Shown here in pieces: positions 49,331 through 58,531 of a stretch of DNA of 64,000 nt (positions are counted from its first letter, which is position 1; each line of letters opens with the position of its first letter). The notes under the pieces are model-generated. The model was given only the letters and a program-made list of their open reading frames with translations, made no database searches and was not told the origin of the DNA. Source of the stretch: Myxococcota bacterium (GTDB lineage Bacteria; Myxococcota_A; UBA9160; SMWR01). The stretch lies in the NCBI GenBank assembly GCA_022447545.1, contig JAKVBI010000025.1, forward strand, positions 1-64,000, in the 5' to 3' direction. The translations under genes and the position numbers were made by a program.

Positions 49331-50569
49331 ATGTCGGCCAAAGCACTTTCGCACATTCGCATCTGTGATTTTACCGGTCAGCTGGCCGGGGCCGGAGCGA
49401 CCAAGTGGCTCTCGGCCTTTGGCGCCGAGGTGATTCGTATCGAGGACCCGGTCAAGCAGGGCACCTGGGATGTGTTGCGAAATATGCCGCCCTTCGTCGA
49501 CGAGAGGCGTGGGCCCGACCTCGGCGGCGGGTTCAACAACCACAATGTCGAGAAACTCGGCATCGCCCTCAACCTGCGAACCGAGCGCGGCCGCGAACTC
49601 GTGGCCGAGATCGTCGAGAAGTCCGATGTGGTGTGCGAGAACTTCGCGTACGGAGTGATGGAGCGTTGGGGGCTCGGCTACGAGCGCCTGGTGGAGATCA
49701 AACCCGACATCATCTATGTGTCGAACTGCGGTTTCGGCCATACCGGGCCCTATCACACGTACAAGACCTGGGGCCCCATCGTCCAGGCCATTTCCGGACT
49801 CACCTTCACTTCCGGACTGCCCGACCAGCCGCCTGCGGGTTGGGGCTATTCCTACATGGATCACACGGGTGGTTACTACATGGCCATGGCCATTCTGCTC
49901 GCATTGTTCCACCGCGCTCGCACGGGTCAGGGGCAATGGGTCGACATGTCCTGCACGGAAGCCGGTGCGACTCTGACCGGTCCGGCGATTCTGGATTACA
50001 CGGTCAACGGGCGACGTACCCGTCGCCCGGGCCAACCCCACAGCAATCGCAATGAGTGGCCCGCCATGGCGCCGCACGGCATCTACCCGGCCCGGGGCGA
50101 AGACCGCTGGCTCGCCATTGCCTGCCGCAACGACGAGGACTGGCGGGCTCTGGCTCGCGTGGCTGATCAGGGTTGGTCCGAGGTCGAACACTTTCGCGCT
50201 CTCGACGGCCGCGTTGCGCGTCAGGATGAACTCGACTCCCTCGTGGCGAAGTGGACCGCCGACCGCGATGACTTCGAGACAGCCGCTCGACTGCGCGAGG
50301 CCGGGGTGCCGGCGGGTGCGGTGCAGCGACCCGCCGAACGCATTGATCACGACCCCAACACTGCGGAATGGGGACTGTGGCCCACCGTCCATCACAGCAA
50401 GATGGGCGACGTACGCGTGGACGGCATGCCGGTGCACTTCTCCGAGACGGACTGGGAGATGCAGCGTGGGGGGCCGTGCTGTGGAGAACACACCGAGCAG
50501 GTCTTGAGTGGGTTGTTGGGGATGCAGCCCGACGAGATCGAACGGTTGCGCGAGGAGGGGGTGTTATGA
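49331..50569 (+). CDS. CaiB/BaiF family III CoA transferase, subunit with catalytic Asp
   Basis: 412 residues. IRICDFTGQLAGAGATKWLSA, AEVIRIEDPVKQGTWD, LNLRTERGRELVAEIV, DIIYVSNCGFGHTGPY, and WGYSYMDHTGGYYMAMAI, where the Asp sits at the expected acyl-anhydride position. RTGQGQWVDMS and HGIYPARGEDRWLAIAC follow. It moves CoA between carboxylic acids. It starts 8 bases after BKACE and its stop overlaps the next CaiB ATG by 4 bases. Confidence 0.93.
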   Translation: MSAKALSHIRICDFTGQLAGAGATKWLSAFGAEVIRIEDPVKQGTWDVLRNMPPFVDERRGPDLGGGFNNHNVEKLGIALNLRTERGRELVAEIVEKSDVVCENFAYGVMERWGLGYERLVEIKPDIIYVSNCGFGHTGPYHTYKTWGPIVQAISGLTFTSGLPDQPPAGWGYSYMDHTGGYYMAMAILLALFHRARTGQGQWVDMSCTEAGATLTGPAILDYTVNGRRTRRPGQPHSNRNEWPAMAPHGIYPARGEDRWLAIACRNDEDWRALARVADQGWSEVEHFRALDGRVARQDELDSLVAKWTADRDDFETAARLREAGVPAGAVQRPAERIDHDPNTAEWGLWPTVHHSKMGDVRVDGMPVHFSETDWEMQRGGPCCGEHTEQVLSGLLGMQPDEIERLREEGVL

Positions 50570-51834
50570 CGGCTGGCCCGTCTGATGCGACCCTGGAAAA
50601 TGGCGCCCTGGCAGGCGTGCGTGTGGTCGAGCTTGCCAGTGAAATGGGTGCTCTGGCCGGCAAGCTGATGGCGGACATGGGAGCCGACGTGATCCTGGTG
50701 GAGCCGCCTGGAGGAGATCCCAGCCGCAACTACCCGCCGTTTCTAGACGACGAGCCCGGTCCCGACCGAAGCCTTTTCTGGTGGCACTACCAGACGAGCA
50801 AGCGCGGCATCGTGCTGGACCTGGAAGAACCGGGCGACCGGGCTCGCTTCACCCGATTGGTGGCCTCCGCGGACGTGCTCCTCGAATGTGAAGCTCCGGA
50901 TCGCTTGTCTTCTCTGGGTCTCGACTACCCGGACCTGTCGGCCGACCACCCGGAACTCATCCTGGTGTCGATCACGGGCTTTGGTCGGAATGCGCCCCGG
51001 CGCGATGAACCGTTCACGGATCTCACGCTGCTGGCCAATGGGGGGCCGGCGTGGAGCTGCGGGTACGACGACCATTCGCTGCCGCCGATCCGGGGGGGCG
51101 GCAATCAGGGTTACCAGACGGCATGCCACTACGCCTTCCTGTCGGCCCTGACGGCTCTCTTGCACCGCGAGGTGTCGGGCCGCGGCCAGCACATCGACGT
51201 CAACGCCTTCGCGGCCACCAACGTGACCACCGAGATGGCCTCGTACCACTGGCTCGTCGCCCAGGGCACGGTGCAGCGCCAGACCGGTCGCCACGCCCAG
51301 GAACAGCCCACCATGGAGGCCCAGATGCAGTGTGCCGATGGTCGTTGGCTGACCACGGGGTTTCCGCCGCGTCGACCTGAGGAACTTCGCTGGATGCACG
51401 ACTGGATGGTCGAGTTGGGCGTGGTGGAAGAATTTCCCGAGGCGGTTTTCCTGGAGCAGGGCGCCCAACTCGAAGCCCCCCTGGATATCTCGAAAATCGG
51501 CGTGGATGACCAGACCACCGTGATCTTCGGCGCTGCGCGCGAAGGCATGGTGTTTCTGGCCTCGAAGGTGCCCGCCTACGAGTTGTTCGTACGGGCACAG
51601 GATGTGGGCATCTCCGTGGGGATCATCTACTCCCCCGACGAGGTGCTCGAAGACCGCCACTTCGTGGAACGCGGCTTTCCCGTGCAGGTGGAGCACCCGG
51701 AGTTGGGGCGTTCCTTCACCTACCCCGGTGCGCCCTACAAGTTCGAGAAGTCCCCCTGGCACATCGCTCGGCGCGCGCCCGCACTGGGCGAGCACGACGC
51801 CGAGGTCTGGGCCGAACTCGAAGCACTCGAGTAG
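50566..51834 (+). CDS. CaiB/BaiF family III CoA transferase-like, Asn at the catalytic position
   Basis: 422 residues, paralogue of the preceding gene. VRVVELASEMGALAGKLMADM, ADVILVEPPGGDPSRNYPPF, IVLDLEEPGDRARF, ILVSITGFGRNAPRRDEPF. The segment PIRGGGNQGYQTACHYAFL has Asn where the nucleophilic Asp is expected. It may be the non-catalytic partner in a heteromer, as in succinyl-CoA:benzylsuccinate-type pairs. ATGA overlap with the upstream gene ensures co-translation. Confidence 0.92.
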   Translation: MTAGPSDATLENGALAGVRVVELASEMGALAGKLMADMGADVILVEPPGGDPSRNYPPFLDDEPGPDRSLFWWHYQTSKRGIVLDLEEPGDRARFTRLVASADVLLECEAPDRLSSLGLDYPDLSADHPELILVSITGFGRNAPRRDEPFTDLTLLANGGPAWSCGYDDHSLPPIRGGGNQGYQTACHYAFLSALTALLHREVSGRGQHIDVNAFAATNVTTEMASYHWLVAQGTVQRQTGRHAQEQPTMEAQMQCADGRWLTTGFPPRRPEELRWMHDWMVELGVVEEFPEAVFLEQGAQLEAPLDISKIGVDDQTTVIFGAAREGMVFLASKVPAYELFVRAQDVGISVGIIYSPDEVLEDRHFVERGFPVQVEHPELGRSFTYPGAPYKFEKSPWHIARRAPALGEHDAEVWAELEALE

Positions 51835-51858
51835 TCGCTCGTTGGTACCGCGCGCTGA

Positions 51859-53334
51859 TCAGGAACCGGCCGGCTCGGCGAAGGACTTCACCTCCAGGAA
51901 CTCTTCGAAGCCCACGGTTCCGTTCTCGCGCCCGAGCCCGGACTCGCGGTAGCCGCCGAAGGGCACCTCGGGGCCGTAATAGATGCCGCCGTTGACCGAC
52001 ATGGTGCCGGTCCGGATCCGCCGCGCCACGTTCCGTGCGCGCTCGATGTCTGCGCTGACGACTCCGCCCGAAAGTCCGTAGATGGAGTTGTTGGCGATGC
52101 GGATGGCATCCTCTTCGTCCTCGTAACCGATCAGGCACTGCACGGGGCCGAAGAACTCCTGCTGGGCGATGGTCGAATCCGGATCCACGTGACTGAAGGC
52201 CGTGGGCTCGATGAAGTAGCCCTGGGGCAGGTGCTCGGGGCGCTTGCCTCCGCACAGCAGTCGGGATCCCTCTTCGATCCCCTGGGCGATCATCGCTTCG
52301 ACCTTCTCTCGCTGCTGCGCGCTACACAGCGGGCCCATCATGTTTTCGGGGTTGGTGGGGTCGCCGTACTTCACGTTGGGCATGGTGGCTCCCAGGATCT
52401 CGGCGGCCTCGTCCATGCGATCGTTGGGGACGAGCAAACGCGACAGGATCGCGCAGCCCTGTCCCGCGTGTCCGCACACTCCCATCCCTCCTCCGGCAAC
52501 GGCCGCTGCGAAGTCCGGGACGTCATCGAGCAGAATGTTGGCCGACTTGCCACCGAGTTCGAGGGCTACGCGCACGACACGCGGTGCCGTGACTTCGAGG
52601 ATGCGCTTGCCCGTGGCGGTGGAGCCGGTGAAGGAGACCATGTCGATGCGCGGATCGGTGGTGAGTTGTTCGCCGATCCCGTTACTTCCCGAGGTGATGG
52701 TGTTGATCACGCCGGGCGGGATGTCGGTTTTTTCCTGGATCAGCTGGCCCAGTAGCAGGGTGCACCAGGGGGTCGCTGGGGCGCCCTTGAGCACCACCGT
52801 GCAGCCGGCCGCCAAGGCCCAGCCGGCTTTCTTGATGTTCAACTCGATGGGGAAGTTCCAGGCGGTGATGGCCGCCACCACTCCCACGGCTTCGCGTTCG
52901 ATCCAGCGGTGGGATTTGTTGCCGAACACCTCGGCCTCGCCCAGGTCTTCGCTCCACGCGTACTTCTCGAGGAAATCGGCGTAGTAGTTGAGGCTCTTGA
53001 CCGGCACGTCGATGCCCGGCCCATAGGTCATGATCTTCGGGCAGCCGACTTCGGCGATGTAGGCCTCGCGCAGATCCTCGATGCGCTCGGTAATGGCTTC
53101 GTGCAGTTGGCGCAGGCAGCGAGCGCGCAGGGCGTGGTCTCGCGACCAGTCGGTTTCGTCGAAGGCCCGCCGTGCCGCAACGACGGCGCGGTCGATGTCC
53201 TCGGGCTGGGCGTCGGCGGCCTGGCCGATCACCTGCTCGGTGGCAGGGTTGATGTTGTCGTAGAGACGTCCCCCGGTGGCTTCTACCAGTTCGCCGTCGA
53301 TCAACAGTCGTTGTTCGTGCCAGTACTCACTCAT
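51859..53334 (-). CDS. Aldehyde dehydrogenase family protein
   Basis: 491 residues. LLIDGELVEATGGRLYDNINPATEQVI, AAITAWNFPIELNIKKAGWALAAGCT (each part shorter in the family logo), VSFTGSTATGKRI, general base VALELGGKSAN (Glu) and nucleophile HAGQGCAILSR (Cys). EFFGPVQCLIGYEDEEDAI and PFGGYRESGLGRENG close it. NAD(P)-dependent oxidation of an aldehyde to an acid. GGAGG precedes the ATG. It is cotranscribed with the VOC and P450 genes. Confidence 0.94.
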   Translation of the reverse strand: MSEYWHEQRLLIDGELVEATGGRLYDNINPATEQVIGQAADAQPEDIDRAVVAARRAFDETDWSRDHALRARCLRQLHEAITERIEDLREAYIAEVGCPKIMTYGPGIDVPVKSLNYYADFLEKYAWSEDLGEAEVFGNKSHRWIEREAVGVVAAITAWNFPIELNIKKAGWALAAGCTVVLKGAPATPWCTLLLGQLIQEKTDIPPGVINTITSGSNGIGEQLTTDPRIDMVSFTGSTATGKRILEVTAPRVVRVALELGGKSANILLDDVPDFAAAVAGGGMGVCGHAGQGCAILSRLLVPNDRMDEAAEILGATMPNVKYGDPTNPENMMGPLCSAQQREKVEAMIAQGIEEGSRLLCGGKRPEHLPQGYFIEPTAFSHVDPDSTIAQQEFFGPVQCLIGYEDEEDAIRIANNSIYGLSGGVVSADIERARNVARRIRTGTMSVNGGIYYGPEVPFGGYRESGLGRENGTVGFEEFLEVKSFAEPAGS

Positions 53335-53403
53335 GGGATCCTCCGTGGGGAATTGTGGGGTGGGTTTCCGCGGATTTGTTGCTCGCGGGGGTTCGTTGTG
53401 GGG

Positions 53404-53868
53404 TCAGCTGCCCCAGTCCAGCGCCGATGCGTTGTCGGGGTCGTGTTCCAGTAATTCGAGGACGTTTCCGAAGGGGTCGCGTCCGTAGACCCAGCGTCCC
53501 GGTGCCTCGCCGTTGGGTTCCCCATTGAAGGGAACGCCAGCGGCCTTGAGCTTCTCGTACTCCTCGCCGAAGTCCGACACTCCCAAGGCGATGTGTGTGA
53601 TGCCGCGCTTGCTCACCGGGCGATCCGGGGTGGCGCCCTGGGTGCTCTCGGCCGTGAATTCGAACAACTCGATGCACGAATTCCCTTTCTTCACCATCGC
53701 GACGCGGCAAGCCGAGTCCTCCAGGGCCATGGCGTCATCCATGGGCTGCACGCCCGACGGCCAGCCTGCACTCATGACCTCCTCGAAGCCGAGCAGGCCG
53801 CAATAGAACTCGAGAGCGCGGTCCATATCCGGGACCGAGACGGCAGGGTGGTGGACACCGAGGATCAT
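53404..53868 (-). CDS. VOC-family (glyoxalase/dioxygenase fold) protein
   Basis: 154 residues. Two beta-alpha-beta-beta-beta modules: LGVHHPAVSVPDMDRALEFY (metal His), ACRVAMVKKGNSCIELFEF (metal Glu), SKRGITHIALGVSDFGEEYE (second His) and WVYGRDPFGNVLELLEHD (second Glu). The four metal ligands are intact. The reaction cannot be told (lyase, dioxygenase or epimerase). It lies between P450 and aldehyde dehydrogenase genes on one strand. Confidence 0.9.
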   Translation of the reverse strand: MILGVHHPAVSVPDMDRALEFYCGLLGFEEVMSAGWPSGVQPMDDAMALEDSACRVAMVKKGNSCIELFEFTAESTQGATPDRPVSKRGITHIALGVSDFGEEYEKLKAAGVPFNGEPNGEAPGRWVYGRDPFGNVLELLEHDPDNASALDWGS

Positions 53869-53931
53869 GGTCGGGTCTCCTTACAGTACGAACCGATCAT
53901 ACCCCCGGCGCGACCCGCTGTGGGCGCGTCT

Positions 53932-55122
53932 TCATCCGAGCCGCATGGGCAGGACCCGGGGGCCGTAGAACATGGGGGTCGTTAGTGGTTCGAATTGGCG
54001 GCCGTTCGTGGGCGTGGCCACGTCGAACCGGTCGAGAAAGGCGTTGACGGCCGCTGTCGCCTCCATGCGCGCCAGAATCGCTCCGGGGCACTGGTGGGGG
54101 CCCGCGCCAAAGGCGAGGTGCTCACGTGCGTTGGCCCGGTCGATGTCGAAGCGGTCGGCGTCCTCGAAATGAGCCTCGTCGCGGTTTGCCGAGGCCAGTC
54201 CGATGAAAATCTGATCGCCCGGTTCGAAGCATTGGCCCTCGATCTCGATGGGCGCCACGCAGCTGCGGACCATGAACTGGGTGGGGGAGAAGATGCGAAG
54301 AGCCTCTTCGATGGCATTGGGGATCAGTGAACGGTCGGCGCGCACCCTCTGGTAGAGATCCGGTTCGCAGGCCAGGCTGTGGAGCAACCCCCCAATCATG
54401 TCACGTGTGGTTTCGGCGCCCGCACCCAGCAGGAAGAAGAGCTGTGCGCACACGAAACGCGGCGATAGGCGTTGCCCATCGACTTCGCCGCGCAGAAGGT
54501 GGCTGATGCCGTCGTCGGGCCACTCGTCTTCGGGAATCGCGGTGCGGCGCGCCAGATGGCCTTCGATGTAGCCATAGAAGGCCGGGTGGATGTCGCGCTG
54601 GGTGTTGCCCGAGCCGGGACGCATGTCCAGCGCGCGTTCGCAGACCTCGACGGTCCATTGGTAGAGCTGGATGGCGTCATCGATGGGCCATCCCAGCAGC
54701 CAACACACGGTGCTGGCGGGGATGGCGTCGACATAGTGGGCCATGACGTCCACTTCGTCGTTGGCATCGCGTGAGCCGAGGTCGTCGAGCAGTCGTTGGC
54801 ACAGCTGGTCGACGAAGGGTTTGGCCCGGCTGGATTTGTGGGGCGCGATCAGGCCGTTGACGATGCGGCGGATCTTTCCGTGACGCGGCTCGAGTAGACC
54901 ATTGAAGGCCTGCTCTTCCTCGGGAACATCAGCGGCGCCCACGGCCCCACCGAAGTGGTCGATGGCAGGGAGAGCCCGGGAGACTGCTGCGCGGTTCGAA
55001 AGGTAGTAGGGGCCGGCATCGCCCAGAATCTGGCGAATGGGTTGTTGGCGCCGCAGCGCCGCCATGGCGGCGAAGCGCGTCTCCGGCGAATGCTTGTCCA
55101 GCAGATCCTGATCGAAGTCCAT
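53932..55122 (-). CDS. Cytochrome P450
   Basis: 396 residues, soluble bacterial type. I-helix FFLLGAGAETTRDMIGGLL (acid-alcohol pair ET), K-helix EEALR, and heme loop FGAGPHQCPGAILAR with the Cys ligand. No membrane anchor. It hydroxylates a hydrophobic substrate with electrons from a ferredoxin not seen nearby. The gene leads the minus-strand P450, VOC, aldehyde dehydrogenase set, which fits hydroxylation to alcohol, then aldehyde to acid; that order is inferred. Confidence 0.95.
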   Translation of the reverse strand: MDFDQDLLDKHSPETRFAAMAALRRQQPIRQILGDAGPYYLSNRAAVSRALPAIDHFGGAVGAADVPEEEQAFNGLLEPRHGKIRRIVNGLIAPHKSSRAKPFVDQLCQRLLDDLGSRDANDEVDVMAHYVDAIPASTVCWLLGWPIDDAIQLYQWTVEVCERALDMRPGSGNTQRDIHPAFYGYIEGHLARRTAIPEDEWPDDGISHLLRGEVDGQRLSPRFVCAQLFFLLGAGAETTRDMIGGLLHSLACEPDLYQRVRADRSLIPNAIEEALRIFSPTQFMVRSCVAPIEIEGQCFEPGDQIFIGLASANRDEAHFEDADRFDIDRANAREHLAFGAGPHQCPGAILARMEATAAVNAFLDRFDVATPTNGRQFEPLTTPMFYGPRVLPMRLG

Positions 55123-55173
55123 GCCTGGCGGACACTCTACTCCGATGGAGTGGGAGATGCGTCTCGGGTCGTT

Positions 55174-56511
55174 TCAGAGGCCCGCGCGGGCCAGGGCGTG
55201 CTGGAGCAGTGTCTTGGCGTCGACTCGCGCCCTCAGGCGGCTGCACAACAGGAAGGTTCCGCCGAGCTTGCGCTGGAGGAAGAGTGTCGCCGGAGGCGGG
55301 GGGCGCCACATTCCGTGGGACAGCACCAGTTCGGTGCCCGCTTCCCGCGCGCGGCCCGGCAGGTCCGAGCTGTCGAAAGGGTAGGGGCCATCGTGCCGGA
55401 AGGGCTCTGTGGCCAGAGAGATCAGGTCCAGCATGGCCTCGGTCTGTTCTGCCCGGTCACTCGTGTCGACGAAGCCGATTCGTCGAGCCGCTGCGCGCAA
55501 GGCATCCCGGTCGTCTGCAGCCGCCGCCTGGAACAAGCGCGCGTAGCCTTCCGACAGTTTTTTCGAGATTTCCTGGCCGGCCCCCAGGTCCAGGAGACCG
55601 ATGCGTTCGTTGGAGAGCCACAGGTAGTTGGCGAAATTGGGGTCCGTTTGCATGAAGCGAAACTCGAACAACTCGCGCAGCAGGAGTTCGAGGAGCAGCG
55701 TTCCGGCTCGGTCGCGCGCCGGCTGGTCGTGATCGGCTCCGCTCAGGTCCTCGAGGGGGAGGCCCTTCAGGCGGTCCATGGCCAGCACCCGCGAGGTGGT
55801 GAAGTCCTCGTGAACTCGCGGCACGATCACGTCGGGCTCGTCCTCGAGCAGGACGCCGTAGCGGCTGAGGTAACGGGCCTCTCGCTGGTAGTCGGATTCG
55901 CGCTTCAGCTGCTTCTTGACCTCGGCGATGATCGGATCGAAATCAATCTGGCCCGGCAATATGCGCGCTACGCGAAGGGCGGCTGCCAGGTTGTCGACGT
56001 CACTGTCGATGCTGTCGGCGACTCCCGGGTACTGGATCTTCAGGGCGAGCTTGCGACCGTCGCGGGTGGTGGCCTCGTGGACCTGACCGATGGAGGCTGC
56101 CGCAATGGGGGTGTCATCGAATTCGAGAAAGCGCTCCTGCCAATCCGGGCCCCAGGCCCGGTTGAGCACCCGGTGGAGTTGTTCGACGGGCATGGCATCG
56201 CCTTCGGCGCGTAGAACCGCCAGGGCATCCGCAACCTCAGGGGGCAGGAGGTCTTCGGCTTCCATGGACAGCATCTGTCCCATCTTCATGGCCGCCCCGC
56301 GCATGGTGGACAGGCTGCGGGCCAGGCGCTCGGCGTTCGATCCGGTCAGAAAGGCGCTGGTGCCCGATTCGTCGGCCCCCCCGAGACGGCGCAGTCCCTC
56401 GGCGGCACCACCCAGGGCGATCTCGCCCGCCAACCAACCCAGGCGGGCCATGCGCTCGATCCGTCCGGACGGAACGCGCGAGCGGCGGGAGGGACGTCTC
56501 GGTTCGGTCAT
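55174..56511 (-). CDS. ABC1/UbiB (AarF/ADCK) family atypical kinase
   Basis: 445 residues. The family KxGQ motif is AAMKMGQMLSMEAEDLLPPE; the QTD-like and nucleotide residues are in AAASIGQVHEATTRDGRKLALKIQYPG, then FMQTDPNFANYLW and IGLLDLGAG. UbiB-type proteins are ATPases supporting quinone synthesis or lipid handling. An unusual basic N-terminus (RRPSRRSRVPSGR) precedes the domain. It stands alone on the minus strand upstream of the P450. Confidence 0.9.
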   Translation of the reverse strand: MTEPRRPSRRSRVPSGRIERMARLGWLAGEIALGGAAEGLRRLGGADESGTSAFLTGSNAERLARSLSTMRGAAMKMGQMLSMEAEDLLPPEVADALAVLRAEGDAMPVEQLHRVLNRAWGPDWQERFLEFDDTPIAAASIGQVHEATTRDGRKLALKIQYPGVADSIDSDVDNLAAALRVARILPGQIDFDPIIAEVKKQLKRESDYQREARYLSRYGVLLEDEPDVIVPRVHEDFTTSRVLAMDRLKGLPLEDLSGADHDQPARDRAGTLLLELLLRELFEFRFMQTDPNFANYLWLSNERIGLLDLGAGQEISKKLSEGYARLFQAAAADDRDALRAAARRIGFVDTSDRAEQTEAMLDLISLATEPFRHDGPYPFDSSDLPGRAREAGTELVLSHGMWRPPPPATLFLQRKLGGTFLLCSRLRARVDAKTLLQHALARAGL

Positions 56512-57112
56512 GTCCTCGTTCTCTAGGGTGCGGGTTGCAATCTTGCGGCGTGGTGCGTTGCACGGTCTCGGCGCCGGTGGCGATTCGTGTCCTGCGCGGA
56601 AACCACCGTATCCGCAACGAGGTGTTCCATTCCCCGGGCTGGACTCTACCGAAACCGGTTGGTTTCGACCGGCGCCTTCAGGCCTGGAGAATTTAGCGTC
56701 GAGACGATCCTTCGGGTGCTCGATTCCCGGGTGTCCGCCGAGTGGAGCTTCGTTTCAGGGAGCACTGCGCATTTTACCCGCCCTGGAAGCCTGGCGATTC
56801 ACATCCCTTCCTCTCTGTGTGTAGGGGGCGAAGTGTCAGCGTCCGACGAAGATCGCCCTGTTTCTGTGTTCTGGAACGACTGGGAGAGAGTGCGCGGTGA
56901 TCGCTTCAGGAAGGTCTTCAAGAAACGGGAGCGGATGGCTCGATCCGAGCTCGGCGAGGATCGCAATGTCACCGGCGTGAGGTTTGAGTTTGCGGATGGC
57001 ACTGAGTAAAGTGTTCGGATCCAACGCCCGGACGGATGTGCGAAGGCGTGACGAAATCCGGCTGCATAGTGATCGTGTTTCCGGTTCGAGCGGTTGAGAA
57101 GGAGTCTCCGGC
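56512..57112. other. 601-bp gap without a convincing gene
   Basis: Divergent gap between the ABC1 gene and the sulfatase. It has an 18-base perfect inverted repeat CGAAACC-GGTT-GGTTTCG (56650-56667). A 58-codon frame from GTG 56833 is not protein-like enough to call. No other structure was found. Confidence 0.5.
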
Positions 57113-58531
57113 CTGAACCATCGAGCGATACGGATCTTTCGAGCGGGGCTGGCCGGGTTCGTTTGCGCCGCGATCCTCTTCGGTTGCGGTTTCGACCGGG
57201 GCTTCGACGACGCGGATGAGTCTGAACCGCCCATTCCGCACATCGTGATTGTGCTCGCCGACGATCTGGGATGGGGAGATGTCGGATACCACGGAAGCGA
57301 GATCCGAACCCCCAATATCGATGGGCTCGCTGAGGAGGGAGTGCGGCTCGAGTCGTTCTACACCCTTCAGTCGTGTAGCCCGGCCCGTGCTGCTTTGATG
57401 ACCGGTCGGTATCCCATGCGCTACGGATTTGCGCGCGGGGCGGTGCGCGACAATGGAAGCATGGTCCTCCCCACACGCGAGAGGACCCTCGCGGAAGTGC
57501 TGAGCGCGGTGGGCTATCGCACGGTGCTGACGGGAAAATGGCACCTCGGGCACGGCCCGGGCCACACGCCCATCGACCGCGGATTCGAAGAGCAGTACGG
57601 CGGTTACCTGTCGGGCGCAGGTTATTTCGACCGGCTCCGGGGGCATCCGTCGTATCGCCTCGACTGGTATCGGAATGGCAAGCCGTTGGCGGAGACGGGC
57701 TATACGACCGACCTCATCGCCGCCGAGGCTGAAAACGTCATCGTTGGCCACGACCTCGCGCGCCGGCTCTTCCTCTACGTGCCCTTTACCGCCCCGCATG
57801 TGCCCTTGGAAGCGCCACCGGCGATCGTGGCAAGTTACGAACACCTTGCCGATCCCGAGCGTCGGGTCTACGCCGCCATGGTCGAGAGCCTCGATGCGGG
57901 CGTGGGTCGGATTCTTCGAGCGCTCGATCAGCGCGGGATGCGGGACGACACCCTCGTCGTCTTCCTATCCGACAACGGTGCCGCCACCTACCAGGCCGGA
58001 AGCAACGCACCGCTTCGCGGTGGCAAGAAGGATCTCTACGAGGGGGGGCTCCGGGTGCCGGCCATCGCCGCGTGGCCGGGAACCCTCGAGAGTGGCCGAG
58101 AGGTCGACGTTCCCCTGCATATGGTGGATTGGTTCCCGACCCTCGTTCGACTCTCCCGCGCGAAGTTGAAGCCGGACCTTCCCCTCGATGGCATCGACAT
58201 TTGGCCCACTCTGGTCGAGGGTCGAGACACGGGCCGTGAAGAGTTGCTACTCAACTACATCCGGCCCAGCCATGGGGCACTGCGCCGAGGTGCCTGGAAA
58301 TTCTTGGCGTTGAAATGCAAAGATGGGAAGGTTTGGACGGAACTCTTCAACCTCGAGAAGGATCCCGAAGAAAGCACGGATCTCTCTACGGCCCATCCCG
58401 AGATCGCGGCAGACCTGCGCGATCGACTCGACATCTGGGGAGAGCAGGCGTCGAAAAAACCCAAAGCCGGCAGCCGCGCCTCTCCGTGTGGACGGGAGGC
58501 CTCCGACCTCTCTGGAGCGAATGAATCATGA
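57113..58531 (+). CDS. Sulfatase, lipoprotein, apparent CTG start
   Basis: 472 residues if initiated at CTG 57113. Signal peptide with lipobox LFGC (Cys25). Sulfatase core: IVIVLADDLGWGDVGYHG (metal Asp pair), TPNIDGLAEEGVRLESFY, formylglycine site CSPAR (Cys88), LTGKWHLGH and VVFLSDNGAA. The stop at 57095 excludes any ATG, GTG or TTG before the signal peptide, and AAGGAG lies 8 bases before the CTG. GTG 57245 would remove the signal and the first strand. Likely an envelope arylsulfatase. The stop overlaps the next ATG. Confidence 0.85.
   Translation: MNHRAIRIFRAGLAGFVCAAILFGCGFDRGFDDADESEPPIPHIVIVLADDLGWGDVGYHGSEIRTPNIDGLAEEGVRLESFYTLQSCSPARAALMTGRYPMRYGFARGAVRDNGSMVLPTRERTLAEVLSAVGYRTVLTGKWHLGHGPGHTPIDRGFEEQYGGYLSGAGYFDRLRGHPSYRLDWYRNGKPLAETGYTTDLIAAEAENVIVGHDLARRLFLYVPFTAPHVPLEAPPAIVASYEHLADPERRVYAAMVESLDAGVGRILRALDQRGMRDDTLVVFLSDNGAATYQAGSNAPLRGGKKDLYEGGLRVPAIAAWPGTLESGREVDVPLHMVDWFPTLVRLSRAKLKPDLPLDGIDIWPTLVEGRDTGREELLLNYIRPSHGALRRGAWKFLALKCKDGKVWTELFNLEKDPEESTDLSTAHPEIAADLRDRLDIWGEQASKKPKAGSRASPCGREASDLSGANES

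Noticed and set aside
56833-57009. 58-codon plus-strand frame with a GTG start and AGGGGG upstream
   Set aside because: No recognisable motif, odd composition and no conserved context; it may be chance in a high-GC gap.
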